Below, piece after piece: positions 51,625 through 60,672 of a DNA stretch of 64,000 nt (positions within the stretch are counted from its first letter, which is position 1; every line of letters begins with the position of its first letter). The notes beneath the pieces are model-generated. The model worked only from the letters and a program-made list of their open reading frames with translations. It did no database searches and had not been told where the DNA came from. Origin of the DNA: Hymenobacter aquaticus (GTDB lineage Bacteria; Bacteroidota; Bacteroidia; Cytophagales; Hymenobacteraceae); assembly GCF_004765605.1 (NCBI RefSeq), contig NZ_SRLC01000003.1, forward strand, positions 248,001 to 312,000, given 5' to 3'. The position numbers and the translations under genes were made by a program.

Positions 51625-52572
51625 GTGTATATTCATCAGGTGGCGGCTTATCTGCCCGCCCACGTCATTACCAACAAGCACTTTACCCACCTGAACGGTC
51701 TGTCGCACGAGTGGATCATTGAGCGCACCGGCATCCGGGAGCGACGCAAGGCGGCCAAAGGCGAAAATACCAACACGATGGCCATCGACGCCACCGAGCG
51801 GGTGCTGGCCGCGGCCCCGCAGTTTCCCGCCACCGACGTCGACCTGATTGTGGGCGCCACCTACACGCCCCACGACACGATTTATACCCTCGCCCACGCC
51901 GTGCAGCGCGCCATCGGCGTTCCCGACATTCCGGTGGTCAGCATCTCGTCGGCCTGCTCGTCGCTGCTGAACGCCATTGAAATCGTGGAGGGCTACTTCG
52001 CCATGGGCAAGGCCCGCCGGGCGCTGGTGGTGGTGTCGGAGCACAACACGGCTTATAACAACGAGCACGACACCGTGGCCGGCCACCTCTGGGGCGACGG
52101 CGCGGCGGCCCTGCTCATCAGCAAAGACCGCCTTGCCCCCACCGACCTGCGCATGGTGGATCTGATTACGGCCGGAGCCGGCGGCGTGGGCAAGGCCGAC
52201 GTGGCCGTGACGCTGAAGCCGGTGGAAAAAGGCATCGTAATGCCCTTCGGCAAAGACGTGTTCCTGAACGCCTGCCAGTACATGGCCAACGTGACGCGCA
52301 AAATCCTGGAGCGCAACCAGCTGGCCGTTACCGATCTGGATTGGCTGATTCCGCACCAGGCCAACCTGCGCATTACCCGCAACGTGCTCCAGGCTCTGGA
52401 CTTACCCGAGGAGCGGGCCGTATCCAACATCGAGCGGCTGGGCAACACGGGCTGCGCCGGAGCCGCCATTGCCCTGGCCGACCAGCTCGACCAGATCAAG
52501 CCGGGCGAGCGGGTGGTTATTACCGTGTTTGGCGGCGGCTACTCCTACGGGGCCATGCTGCTGGAGCGGTAG
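51625..52572 (+). CDS. fabH: 3-oxoacyl-ACP synthase III (KAS III)
   Basis: 315 residues from GTG 51625. This start gives MYIHQVAAYLPAHVI, typical of the family, and puts the catalytic residues at the positions used in E. coli FabH within one residue: Cys111 in SSACSS, His244 in IPHQANLRI and Asn274 in LGNTGCAGA. The enzyme condenses acetyl-CoA (or branched acyl-CoA) with malonyl-ACP to start fatty acid synthesis. It is a lone gene here, not in a fab operon, so it may be a second KAS III or act in a specialised pathway. It is divergent from the beta-barrel gene. Confidence 0.95.
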   Translation: MYIHQVAAYLPAHVITNKHFTHLNGLSHEWIIERTGIRERRKAAKGENTNTMAIDATERVLAAAPQFPATDVDLIVGATYTPHDTIYTLAHAVQRAIGVPDIPVVSISSACSSLLNAIEIVEGYFAMGKARRALVVVSEHNTAYNNEHDTVAGHLWGDGAAALLISKDRLAPTDLRMVDLITAGAGGVGKADVAVTLKPVEKGIVMPFGKDVFLNACQYMANVTRKILERNQLAVTDLDWLIPHQANLRITRNVLQALDLPEERAVSNIERLGNTGCAGAAIALADQLDQIKPGERVVITVFGGGYSYGAMLLER

Positions 52573-52583
52573 CCCGGCGCAGC

Positions 52584-54689
52584 TTAATTCACTTTTACGA
52601 AGGGCACCGTGCCCATCCGGCCCGCCGGGTCGCGCCAGCGCAGCACGTACCAGCCGGGGTGCAGCTGGCTTACGTCGATGCTGCGCACGTTGAATCCCGC
52701 GCGCGTGTCGATGCCGATGGCCTTGCAGCCCCGGCCCAGCGCATCATACACAAACACCGACAGGTTGCCGTTGGTAGCGCCGGTGTAGAGAAAGCGCAGC
52801 TGACTACCATCAACGGGGTTGGGGTAGATCTGCACGACCTGGTCGCCCACGGTATTGTCTTTCACCAGCAGGGGCGCGGCGTTGTCGATGACGCCATCGG
52901 GCCGGCGCAGGCGCAGGCGGTAGTAGCTCACGCCCGCCAGCGGCTGCGAGTCGACTACACGGTAAGTGTTGGCGGCAGCGCCGGCGGCTACCGTGGCTAC
53001 CGGCTGCCAGGCCGTAGTGTCGGCGGCCCGCTCCACCAGGAAATTGCTGAGCAGGCATTCGTCTTGCGTCGTCCAGGTGACTTCGGCCCCGGCGCTGCCC
53101 AGGTAGGCGGCCGCTAGGCGCACCAGCGGCGCGGGCAGCATGGGGCCCGGCCCGCAGCCCGCCGGCACGAAGCTGCGGTTGCGCACCACGAAACGGCCCC
53201 CGGCCCGGTCATTGGCACTCAACGCCCGGTTCGAGCGGCCCCGCCCTACCCCATAAAACAGCGCCGCCGTAAGCGTATTGACGTGCCCCAGCTGCTGCGC
53301 GTGGCCCAGCTCGTGCAGCACCACCGACTCGAAATCGAACTGTAGCGTGCTGGGAAGCCCCGGGCCGAACTGCCAGCTAGTCGCGTCGTCAAACTGCATG
53401 TCGATTTCCTTGACGTGGAACGTAATGCGGCCATCGGGACTGGTGCAGCCCGAATAGGAGCTGGTAGTGCGGCCCAGCACGTTGGCCGGCAGCTCGGCGC
53501 CACTGTCGAAGCCCACGGAGTTTTCGCCGTCCAGGCCGGTCGTGGTGGTCGTGCGGATAGCGCCGATAATCCAGTTGACGCCCGTCTGGCACCGCCAGCC
53601 CGTCCGCAGGGCGCGTTGAAATGCCTCTGCTGCCGCCGTATTGGTGGCGAAGTCCCGCTCAAACCGGAACGTGTAGCCTCCCTCACCGTTCTGGTTGACG
53701 TGGTTGGGCCGCACGATGGTTTGCGTACCCTGCGCCAGCACGTTGCTGGCGGCAAACGGCACCGTAAGCAAGGAAGCACTGCTGGCTTGCAGCGCGCCGG
53801 CAGTCGTCACGCGCACTGTGCCCGTGCCGGCCGGGCTGCCACTGGTACTGTACGAAGGCACCTTCACCCGGATCTGGGTGTCGGTCCAGCCCACGTAGTC
53901 GGAAGGCTGAGCCTGCACGAAAGTGGCCCCGCCGTCATCGGCATTGCGAAACTCGACCAGGCCCGTGCCCCGCTCATTGCCAAAGCCCGAGCCGCTGATG
54001 GTCAGCACCGCCCCAGTGCCGGCGGCCACCGTCGCCGGGCTCAGCACACTGATGACCGGGGCCTGACCTTTGGCGGCTACTATGGGCTGCTGCCGGCGTT
54101 GCTGGGCCGTCAGCAGCCGGGCGTTGGGCTGCACCTCGCGGCGCGCCTGGCCCAGCGTGCGGCTCAGCTCGGCGTAAAACTCCGGGCCAATCAGCGGATA
54201 GCGGCGGAAAGGCTCGGTGGCCGACGCGTCGCTCAGCTCATAGCGAATAAAGCCCTGCTCACTGGCGTAGGGAGTCCAGGCCGCTTCGCCCGATACGCCG
54301 GTGAAAGCCGCGGGAGCCAGGAAAAAGACACCCTGTTCGCCGGCTTGCAGGCGCAGCGTGTTGGTCAGCACCTGCGAGGTAAGGTCAACCTGCCCGCCTT
54401 CGGTGAGAATAGTGAGCTGACTGGGCGCCGTGCCTTTGAGCACGCTGAACACCCGAATCTGGTGGGCGGTGTAGATACGGCGGTGGTCGGCGTCCCAGAA
54501 GCTGCGGGCATCCAGCACCTCGCCTTCTACCACCACCCCCGACTGCCGGGCCCGCTCGGCGGCGGCCAGGGGCACCAGCAGGCAGTGCGTATCGGGTTCC
54601 GCGTTTTGGGCCGCGCCGGGTGCCGGGGCCAGCCCGGTTAATAAGAACAAGCCGGCGGCAAACCGGCACAGAGTACTCCTAAGCTTCAT
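52584..54689 (-). CDS. T9SS-secreted putative zinc metalloprotease with IPT/TIG domain
   Basis: 701 residues: a signal peptide (MKLRSTLCRFAAGLFLLTGL, cleavage near residue 27), a beta-rich N-terminal region, an IPT/TIG domain (about 205-300, containing VISVLSPATVAAGTGAVLTI and GSGFGN), and a protease-like domain with VVLHELGHAQQLGHV (about 460-474). The last matches HExxHxxxxxH, a metzincin-type zinc site in which Gly of the usual HExxHxxGxxH is Gln-Leu-Gly. A fibronectin-like segment (TWTTQDECLLSNFLVERAAD) and a T9SS sorting domain (VVQIYPNPVDGSQLRFLYTG) close the protein. It is likely an exported matrixin-like peptidase. Confidence 0.85.
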   Translation of the reverse strand: MKLRSTLCRFAAGLFLLTGLAPAPGAAQNAEPDTHCLLVPLAAAERARQSGVVVEGEVLDARSFWDADHRRIYTAHQIRVFSVLKGTAPSQLTILTEGGQVDLTSQVLTNTLRLQAGEQGVFFLAPAAFTGVSGEAAWTPYASEQGFIRYELSDASATEPFRRYPLIGPEFYAELSRTLGQARREVQPNARLLTAQQRRQQPIVAAKGQAPVISVLSPATVAAGTGAVLTISGSGFGNERGTGLVEFRNADDGGATFVQAQPSDYVGWTDTQIRVKVPSYSTSGSPAGTGTVRVTTAGALQASSASLLTVPFAASNVLAQGTQTIVRPNHVNQNGEGGYTFRFERDFATNTAAAEAFQRALRTGWRCQTGVNWIIGAIRTTTTTGLDGENSVGFDSGAELPANVLGRTTSSYSGCTSPDGRITFHVKEIDMQFDDATSWQFGPGLPSTLQFDFESVVLHELGHAQQLGHVNTLTAALFYGVGRGRSNRALSANDRAGGRFVVRNRSFVPAGCGPGPMLPAPLVRLAAAYLGSAGAEVTWTTQDECLLSNFLVERAADTTAWQPVATVAAGAAANTYRVVDSQPLAGVSYYRLRLRRPDGVIDNAAPLLVKDNTVGDQVVQIYPNPVDGSQLRFLYTGATNGNLSVFVYDALGRGCKAIGIDTRAGFNVRSIDVSQLHPGWYVLRWRDPAGRMGTVPFVKVN

Positions 54690-54797
54690 AAATCAGCAGC
54701 AAGCGGCGACACAGACAGAAACCCAAGGTACGTTAATTCGGGCAGTCTGGGCGGGACGCTTCCGGTTAATTCGGGGCCTGCCGTGCGGCGGCCGGCC

Positions 54798-55712
54798 TTA
54801 AAACAGGCTGCCCTGCACCGGCTGGGGAATGATGCGCGGCGGCGCGACTTCCAGGCCGGTAAGCGCGTGCAGCTTTTCCAGGAAAAACTGCGCCCACACC
54901 GGGGAGTGCATGATGTCCTTCTGGTGAATAAAGAAGTACACGGTGTGCAGCCCGGCCTGTAGCCAGCCGGCAATTCGCTCGGCCCAGGCCGTGGCGCGGG
55001 CATAGTCGCTGGCAATCAGGCCGTGGCCGTTGAAGCGGATAAAGGCCACGGGCGTCGTCAGGCGCTGGTGCAGCACGTCGCGGCGGCCGGCCACGTCGGT
55101 CAGCACCAGGGTTTTGCCCAGCGCTTCGAGCATGGCAAACACCGAGTCGCGCAGGCGGACATCGGCAAACCAGGCGGGGTGGCGCAGCTCCACGGCCATG
55201 GGCACGTAGTCGGGAAAATCGAGCAGGTAGCGCTCCAGCCGCGGCAGGTGCTCGGGCCCGAACGTGGGCGGCAGCTGCAGAAAGGCGTGGCCCAGCCGCT
55301 CATCCAGCCCGCTGATGGACCGGCAGAAGGTGGTCGTCAGCTCATCGGCGTTGTACAGCTCCCGGTCGTGGCTGATGCTCTGGGGCATTTTGGGGCAAAA
55401 CCGGAAATGACTGGGCACCGCGTCGCGCCACTTGCGCACCGTGGGCGCGTCCGGAATGCGGTAGTGCGTGGTATTCAGCTCGATGCTGTTGAACTGCCGG
55501 GCGTAGTGGTGCAGGTAGTCCGCATCCTTGATACCGGCCGGAAAATAGGAGCCCAGCCAGGCCTTATTCGTCCAGATGGGGCAGCCTATATATATGGATG
55601 GAGTGGCCGCAGCCGGGGCCGAAGCGCGGGCCAGCGCCGCCGCCGTATCGGGGTGGTCGGGCGGGAGGCGAAAGTCAACGTAGCGCAGATCGGAAAGGCG
55701 GCCAAAATCCAT
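54798..55712 (-). CDS. DUF72 domain-containing protein
   Basis: 304 residues. The central domain matches DUF72, a TIM-barrel-like family of unknown function: SIYIGCPIWTNKAWLGSYFP, FNSIELNTTHYRIPD, FRFCPKMPQSISHDREL, AFLQLPPTFGPE, MAVELRHPAWF and VYFFIHQKDIMHSPVWAQFF are its conserved blocks. The first 35 residues are a variable extension. It is predicted cytoplasmic. Its start faces the long A/T-rich gap before the rlpA gene. Confidence 0.93.
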   Translation of the reverse strand: MDFGRLSDLRYVDFRLPPDHPDTAAALARASAPAAATPSIYIGCPIWTNKAWLGSYFPAGIKDADYLHHYARQFNSIELNTTHYRIPDAPTVRKWRDAVPSHFRFCPKMPQSISHDRELYNADELTTTFCRSISGLDERLGHAFLQLPPTFGPEHLPRLERYLLDFPDYVPMAVELRHPAWFADVRLRDSVFAMLEALGKTLVLTDVAGRRDVLHQRLTTPVAFIRFNGHGLIASDYARATAWAERIAGWLQAGLHTVYFFIHQKDIMHSPVWAQFFLEKLHALTGLEVAPPRIIPQPVQGSLF

Positions 55713-56059
55713 TGGGCAAAGTACGGCAAAACCGCCCGTTTGGCCGGGGAAAGCCTATAGTAAAATTCCGGGACTTTTGCAACCTGGCTCCGAAGATAGC
55801 TCGACCGTCAATGCCAAAATTTTTTTAACGGCGCATAGTCTTATTTCCAATGCCGTTCGCAAGGCGTCTATTCAGAGTGCAAAATCAGCCTTGATGAAAC
55901 ACAATCAACCATTTTGCCGCGAACCTATTGATTAATTAAATGCAAATTTTATTGAAAAAGGTCAATTTAAGGCGGTACAGCTTAGCTAACGGGGTTGGAA
56001 TCGGTTAGGTGGTTTGGAAAGGGCTTATAGATTTGTTCTGCTCACCAACCAGTAAACGA
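55713..56059. other. A/T-rich intergenic region upstream of rlpA
   Basis: 347 bases with no gene. The part at about 55860-55980 is clearly A/T-rich (for example TGATTAATTAAATGCAAATT) compared with its surroundings. It probably holds promoters for the divergent DUF72 and RlpA genes. No clear TAnnTTTG box was found. Confidence 0.5.
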
Positions 56060-56884
56060 ATGAAGTTGACACCGACACGACTGCATGTTTCCGGCTTGCT
56101 GATGGCCCTGCTTTTTGCATTGTTCACGGCCCTCCCGCAAGCAGCCCGGGCTACGCGTTTCGAAGAAGAAAAACCAGGTACTGCTACCGCTTCCCGCTCC
56201 GTGGTGATGCGGGGCCGGGCCTCCTGGTACGGACGCGAGCATCAGGGGCACCGGACCAGCAACGGCGAACGGTTTGACCGCTTTAAATATACCTGCGCTC
56301 ATAAAACCCTGCCCTTCGGCACCAAATTACGCGTTACCAACCCCAACAACGGCAAATCGGTCGTTGTGCGCGTCAGCGACCGGGGCCCGTTCCGCCACGA
56401 GCGGATTCTGGATTTGTCGGAAGTAGCGGCCCGCCCGCTCGACATCGTGCGCCGCGGCGCCGTATCGGTGGTGGCCGAAGTGGTGCCCAGCACCACGCCC
56501 CTGGGCCCGACCGAGGCGCCGGAAAACCTGGCCGCCCTCACCTCCGACTCCGTGGCCACGGTACTGGCCGGCACCACCCTGACCGACATCGTAGCCGGTG
56601 AAACCGAAGCTGCCGACGTCGTCGTGATTCCGGCCCCGGCCCCGAGCTTCGTCGTGCAGGCCGGCACCTTCGGCGACCCGCGCAACGCCCAGAGCCTGCA
56701 AACCAAGATTCAGGCCCTCGACCAGAGCCTGACCGTGACCATCGCCGAGAGCAGCCAGAATGGCAAGCCGCTCGCCCGCGTTATCGTGGGGCAGTTTGCC
56801 GACAAAGCCGAGGCCGAGGCCGTGAAGCTGCGGCTCAAGCAGCTGGGCGTAGTCGGCATGGTGCGCCAAGCCGAAAACCTGTAA
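56060..56884 (+). CDS. rlpA: RlpA family septal-ring lytic transglycosylase-like protein with SPOR domain
   Basis: 274 residues from ATG 56060, with a signal peptide (MKLTPTRLHVSGLLMALLFA, cleavage after AARA). A double-psi beta-barrel domain (about 52-140) shows RGRASWYGREHQGHRTSNGE and then PFGTKLRVTNPNNGKSVVVR, VSDRGPFRHERILDLS. The last includes the DRGPF motif of RlpA enzymes, whose Asp acts in glycan-strand cleavage. A Thr/Val linker and a C-terminal SPOR domain (about 200-274, FVVQAGTFGDPRNAQSLQTK) bind peptidoglycan lacking stem peptides at division sites. Lipobox Cys is absent, unlike E. coli RlpA. Confidence 0.93.
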   Translation: MKLTPTRLHVSGLLMALLFALFTALPQAARATRFEEEKPGTATASRSVVMRGRASWYGREHQGHRTSNGERFDRFKYTCAHKTLPFGTKLRVTNPNNGKSVVVRVSDRGPFRHERILDLSEVAARPLDIVRRGAVSVVAEVVPSTTPLGPTEAPENLAALTSDSVATVLAGTTLTDIVAGETEAADVVVIPAPAPSFVVQAGTFGDPRNAQSLQTKIQALDQSLTVTIAESSQNGKPLARVIVGQFADKAEAEAVKLRLKQLGVVGMVRQAENL

Positions 56885-56925
56885 GACAGCTTCGCCACTT
56901 CGCAACCCGTTGCGCCTTGCTCATA

Positions 56926-56968
56926 GAACACTAAAAAAGGCCGCTATATGTGGCCTTTTTTAGTGTTC
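56926..56968. terminator. Long perfect hairpin terminator
   Basis: 17-base arms GAACACTAAAAAAGGCC (56926-56942) and the exact complement (56952-56968) with a 9-base loop. It ends rlpA and could also be read on the other strand. Confidence 0.9.
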
Positions 56969-57012
56969 TTCGCTTTTCTATTATCCACTTTATTGCCAAC
57001 AGTACCCCTTTT

Positions 57013-57624
57013 ATGAAAAAACCATTGCTTCTGGGCTTTCTGCTTGCTGCTACCGCCTCGGGGGCCTCGGCCCAAACCGAGAAAGGCAGCGTAATGCTGG
57101 GCTCCAGTCTTTCCGAACTGTCCTTCTCGAAGTCGCAGGGCGGGGATACCAAGTACTTCTCGGGCGCTCTGGCCCCCAACGTGGGCGTCTTCGTTGCTGA
57201 CCGTCTGGCATTAGGCGCCCAACTCGGGCTGGGGTATCAGTCGCGAAAAATTACGTCGGCCGGCTTCAACTCCAAGTCCAACTACTTTGAGTATGGCATT
57301 GCCCCATTTGTGCGGTATTACTTTTCGGATGCGTCCAAGCACAAGTTTTTTGGGCAAGCCTCCTACGGCATTACGGGCTTTACGAATACCTACAGCGTCA
57401 ACGATGGATATAATTCGAATCGGACCACCACGGGTTCGTTTGGCGGCGGCCGGGCCAGCCTGGGCTACAGCTACTTCGTTGTGCCAACGGTAGCCCTGGA
57501 AGTACAGCCGTATTTCGACTGGAACAACCGGGGGACGCTGGCAACCAGCCCGCGGAACAGCCTGGGCCTGTCGGTGGGCTTCCAGATTTTCCTGCCAAAA
57601 GGCGGGGCCGCTGCCGCAGAGTAG
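57013..57624 (+). CDS. Predicted outer-membrane beta-barrel protein (OmpA/OprF-like)
   Basis: 203 residues from ATG 57013 (MKKPLLLGFLLAATASGASAQ signal peptide). Strand pattern: KGSVMLGSSLSELSFSKSQG, GALAPNVGVFVADRLALGAQ, LGLGYQSRKI, EYGIAPFVRYYFSD, FFGQASYGITGF, GRASLGYSYFVVPTVALEVQ, SLGLSVGFQIFLP. This is a typical eight-stranded porin-family barrel common in Bacteroidota. Ligand or transport role is unknown. It lies between strong terminators, so it is monocistronic. Confidence 0.85.
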   Translation: MKKPLLLGFLLAATASGASAQTEKGSVMLGSSLSELSFSKSQGGDTKYFSGALAPNVGVFVADRLALGAQLGLGYQSRKITSAGFNSKSNYFEYGIAPFVRYYFSDASKHKFFGQASYGITGFTNTYSVNDGYNSNRTTTGSFGGGRASLGYSYFVVPTVALEVQPYFDWNNRGTLATSPRNSLGLSVGFQIFLPKGGAAAAE

Positions 57625-57706
57625 ATCCGGTTTCTGCGCGTAACCAATTCGCCGGGCGGCCTGCGCGGCGAATTTCCTTTTCCCAACCTGCCCGCCTACC
57701 CCGCCC

Positions 57707-60148
57707 ATGAAGTGGATTAAAGCCCTGCTGGCTACTGCTCTTTCCCTGTCGCTGACCTGGGTGCTGAACGCCCGGCAGGGCGACATTCCGCCGTTTGGCA
57801 AGTTTCTGAGCCCATTCCAAGGCTTCTGGCGCAACGCCGAAGCCACCGATGCTTTCCCCGCGGCCCAGACGCTGACCATTCCCGGCCTGCGGCAGCCGGT
57901 GCAGGTGCGCTTCGACGACAAGCACGTGCCCCACATCTTTGCCCAGAACGACCACGACCTGTACTTCGCCCAAGGCTACCTCACGGCCCGCGACCGGCTC
58001 TGGCAGATGGATTTCGTGACCCACGTGGCGGCCGGGCGGCTGTCGGAAATCGTGGGGCCGGCGCGGCTCGAAACCGACCGGTTTTTCCGCCGCATGGGGC
58101 TGAAGTACGGGGCTGAGAAGTCGGTGCGGGCCATGCTGGCCAACCCCACCACCCGCACGGTGCTGACCTCCTACTCCGACGGCATCAACGCCTACATCAG
58201 CAGCCTTTCGCCCCGCGACTACCCCTTCGAGTACAAGCTGCTCGACTATGCGCCCGAGCCCTGGGAGCCGCTCAAGTCATCGTTGCTGCTCAAGTACATG
58301 GCCTTCGACCTGAGTGGGCGCTCCGACGACCTGCGCATGTCGAATGCGTTGGGCAAGTATGGCGCGGCCGTCATCAACGACCTGTTTCCGGACTACCCCC
58401 GGCGCGAAGACCCGATTGTGCCCGTCGGCACGCCGCTGGACTTCAAGCCGCTGCCGGTGCCGGCCACGCCGCCTTCGTTCACGGCTTCGCTGTCGGAGAA
58501 GGTGCCGCAGCACGAGCCCGACCCGGAGCTGGGCTCCAACAACTTCGCCGTGGATGGCAAGAAGTCCGCCTCGGGCTACCCGATTCTGGCCAACGACCCG
58601 CACTTGCAGCTCAACCTGCCCAGCATCTGGTACCAGGTGCAGCTTTCGGCCCCGGGCGTGAACGTGTACGGCGTCACGATTCCGGGCGCGCCCACGGTTA
58701 TTATCGGCTTCAACGACCAGGTGGCCTGGGGCGTGACCAACGTGGCCGCCGACGTGCTGGACTTCTACCAGCTCAAGTTCCGGGACGCCTCCCGGCGCGA
58801 GTACTGGCACGACGGGCGCTGGAAGCCGGTGCGCCGGGTGGTGGAGCATATCGTGGTGCGCGGCCAGCCCGACCGCTACGACACGGTGCTCTACACCCAC
58901 CACGGCCCCATCGTGTACGACCAGGACGAGAAGCCCTTCATGAGCCAGACGCCCATCCGGCACGCCATGCGCTGGACGGCCCACGACGCCGACAACGAGG
59001 TGCTGGCCTTTTACAACCTGAACCGGGCCAAAAACTACCAGGATTACACGGCGGCCCTGGCCACCTACGGCTCGCCGGCTCAGAACTTCATTTTTGCCAG
59101 CAGCCAGAACGACATTGCCATCTGGCCCAACGGGCGCTTCCCGCTGAAGTGGCGCGACCAAGGCAAGTTTATCCTCGACGGCACCGACCCGGCCTACGAC
59201 TGGCAGGGCTGGATTCCGCAGGCCCAGAACCCCCACGTAAAAAACCCGGCCCGGGGCTTCGTCAGCTCGGCCAACCAGTTTTCGGCCGGCCCCGACTACC
59301 CCTATTACCTGCACTGGAACTACGCCAGCTACGAGCGGGGCCACCGCATCAATGAGCGGCTGGCCCGCATGACCCGCGTGACGCCCGACAGCCTGCGCCT
59401 GCTGCAAACCGACAACCTCAACCTCAACGCCCAGCTGATGCTGCCGCGGATGCTAAGCTTGGTGGGCCGCGCGCCGCTGAAGGCCGACGCGCGCAAAGCC
59501 TACGACGAGCTGAGCCGCTGGAATTACTTCTACGAAGCCGACGCCATCGGGCCCAGCATCTTTGAGCTGTGGTACAACAACCTGGTCAAGCGCCTCTGGG
59601 ACGATGATTTCGGCCTGCAAGCCACCGGCCTGGAGATGCGCGCCCCCACCCGGGACCGAACCAACACCCTGCTACTACAGGAGCCCGCCTCCCGCTGGAT
59701 CGACGATCGGCGCACCCCCGAAAAGGAAACTCTGGAAACCCTGGCCCGGCAGTCGCTGCAGTTTGCCGCCGACTCGCTCACGCGCAAGTTTGGGCCGCTG
59801 AGCCCCGAGTGGCGCTGGGCCAACCAGAAAAGCACCGATATTCTGCACTTGGCCCAGCTGCCCGGCTTCGGCCGCATGGATCTGAACGTGGGCGGCGGTG
59901 CGGGCATCGTGAATGCTACCTCGGAGCGCAATGGGCCTTCGTGGCGCATGGTGGTGGCCCTGGGGCCGCAGGTGAAAGCCTACGGCGTATACCCCGGCGG
60001 GCAGTCGGGCAACCCCGGCTCGGCCTACTACGAAAACCTGCTGGATACCTGGAGCGCCGGGCAGCTGCACGAGCTGATTTTCCTGCGCCACCCCGACGAA
60101 AAACACCCGCGCGTGCCCGCCGCCTGGACGCTGCAAGCCCGACCCTAA
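57707..60148 (+). CDS. Penicillin acylase family protein (Ntn-hydrolase)
   Basis: 813 residues from ATG 57707, whose first 20 residues act as a signal or membrane anchor. The protein is an Ntn-hydrolase precursor: the conserved DPELGSNNFAVDGKKSASGY puts the predicted autocatalytic cleavage before Ser277, which then becomes the nucleophile of the beta subunit. Later motifs match the family: PILANDPHLQLNLPSIWY, GVTIPGAPTVIIGFNDQVAW, and AWGVTNVAADVLDFY. The alpha-subunit part contains IFAQNDHDLYFAQGYLTARD, also typical. Substrates of such enzymes include penicillins and N-acyl homoserine lactones, and the true substrate here is unknown. The next gene starts 28 bases downstream. Confidence 0.95.
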   Translation: MKWIKALLATALSLSLTWVLNARQGDIPPFGKFLSPFQGFWRNAEATDAFPAAQTLTIPGLRQPVQVRFDDKHVPHIFAQNDHDLYFAQGYLTARDRLWQMDFVTHVAAGRLSEIVGPARLETDRFFRRMGLKYGAEKSVRAMLANPTTRTVLTSYSDGINAYISSLSPRDYPFEYKLLDYAPEPWEPLKSSLLLKYMAFDLSGRSDDLRMSNALGKYGAAVINDLFPDYPRREDPIVPVGTPLDFKPLPVPATPPSFTASLSEKVPQHEPDPELGSNNFAVDGKKSASGYPILANDPHLQLNLPSIWYQVQLSAPGVNVYGVTIPGAPTVIIGFNDQVAWGVTNVAADVLDFYQLKFRDASRREYWHDGRWKPVRRVVEHIVVRGQPDRYDTVLYTHHGPIVYDQDEKPFMSQTPIRHAMRWTAHDADNEVLAFYNLNRAKNYQDYTAALATYGSPAQNFIFASSQNDIAIWPNGRFPLKWRDQGKFILDGTDPAYDWQGWIPQAQNPHVKNPARGFVSSANQFSAGPDYPYYLHWNYASYERGHRINERLARMTRVTPDSLRLLQTDNLNLNAQLMLPRMLSLVGRAPLKADARKAYDELSRWNYFYEADAIGPSIFELWYNNLVKRLWDDDFGLQATGLEMRAPTRDRTNTLLLQEPASRWIDDRRTPEKETLETLARQSLQFAADSLTRKFGPLSPEWRWANQKSTDILHLAQLPGFGRMDLNVGGGAGIVNATSERNGPSWRMVVALGPQVKAYGVYPGGQSGNPGSAYYENLLDTWSAGQLHELIFLRHPDEKHPRVPAAWTLQARP

Positions 60149-60176
60149 CCTTCCCTCCTGCTTTCCTGCCATTCCG

Positions 60177-60566
60177 ATGCGTCTTTTCCTGCTGATCTTC
60201 GTTTTGAGTGCCTTGGCGCAGGTATTTCTGCCCTGGTGGAGCCTGGTGCCCGTGAGCCTGGGCGTGGCCTTCGTGCTGGCCCGGCACGGCGGCCGGGCGT
60301 TTCTGGCGGGCTTTGCGGGCGTCGGGCTGGGCTGGCTGCTGCTGGCCGCATGGTGGACCGTGCAGAACGACGGCCTGCTGGCACACCGCGTGGCCCAGCT
60401 GCTGCCCCTGGGTGGCAACGGTTGGGCCCTGGTGCTGCTGACGGCCGTGCTGGGCGGCCTGGCGGGCGGCCTGGCGGCGCTGGCCGGCGCCTGGCTACGG
60501 CAGGCCGTGGCCCCGGCTCCGACCTCGCCGGTTAAGCAGCCCCACACCCAGACCACGGCCGCCTAG
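60177..60566 (+). CDS. Small hypothetical membrane protein
   Basis: 129 residues, with about four hydrophobic helices (about 2-20, 21-36, 40-62, 80-110) and a Pro/Thr-rich C-terminal tail (APAPTSPVKQPHTQT). No family is recognised. It follows the penicillin-acylase-like gene by 28 bases and ends before a strong terminator, so the two probably form an operon. Confidence 0.7.
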   Translation: MRLFLLIFVLSALAQVFLPWWSLVPVSLGVAFVLARHGGRAFLAGFAGVGLGWLLLAAWWTVQNDGLLAHRVAQLLPLGGNGWALVLLTAVLGGLAGGLAALAGAWLRQAVAPAPTSPVKQPHTQTTAA

Positions 60567-60590
60567 ACTTTTACCCGCAGCCTTTTTCTA

Positions 60591-60640
60591 AACGCAAAAC
60601 AGCGCCACTTCCCGGCCGGGAAGTGGCGCTGTTTTGCGTT
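60591..60640. terminator. Perfect 50-base palindromic terminator
   Basis: 25-base arms (60591-60615 and 60616-60640; inner words CACTTCCCGG/CCGGGAAGTG) are exact reverse complements with no spacer. It is shared by the convergent small membrane protein and alpha/beta-hydrolase genes. It contains runs of A and T at the stem base but lacks a long terminal T-tract on the plus strand. Confidence 0.85.
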
Positions 60641-60672
60641 TCAGTCGCCTGGTTTTGCCTATTCCCTCCGGG

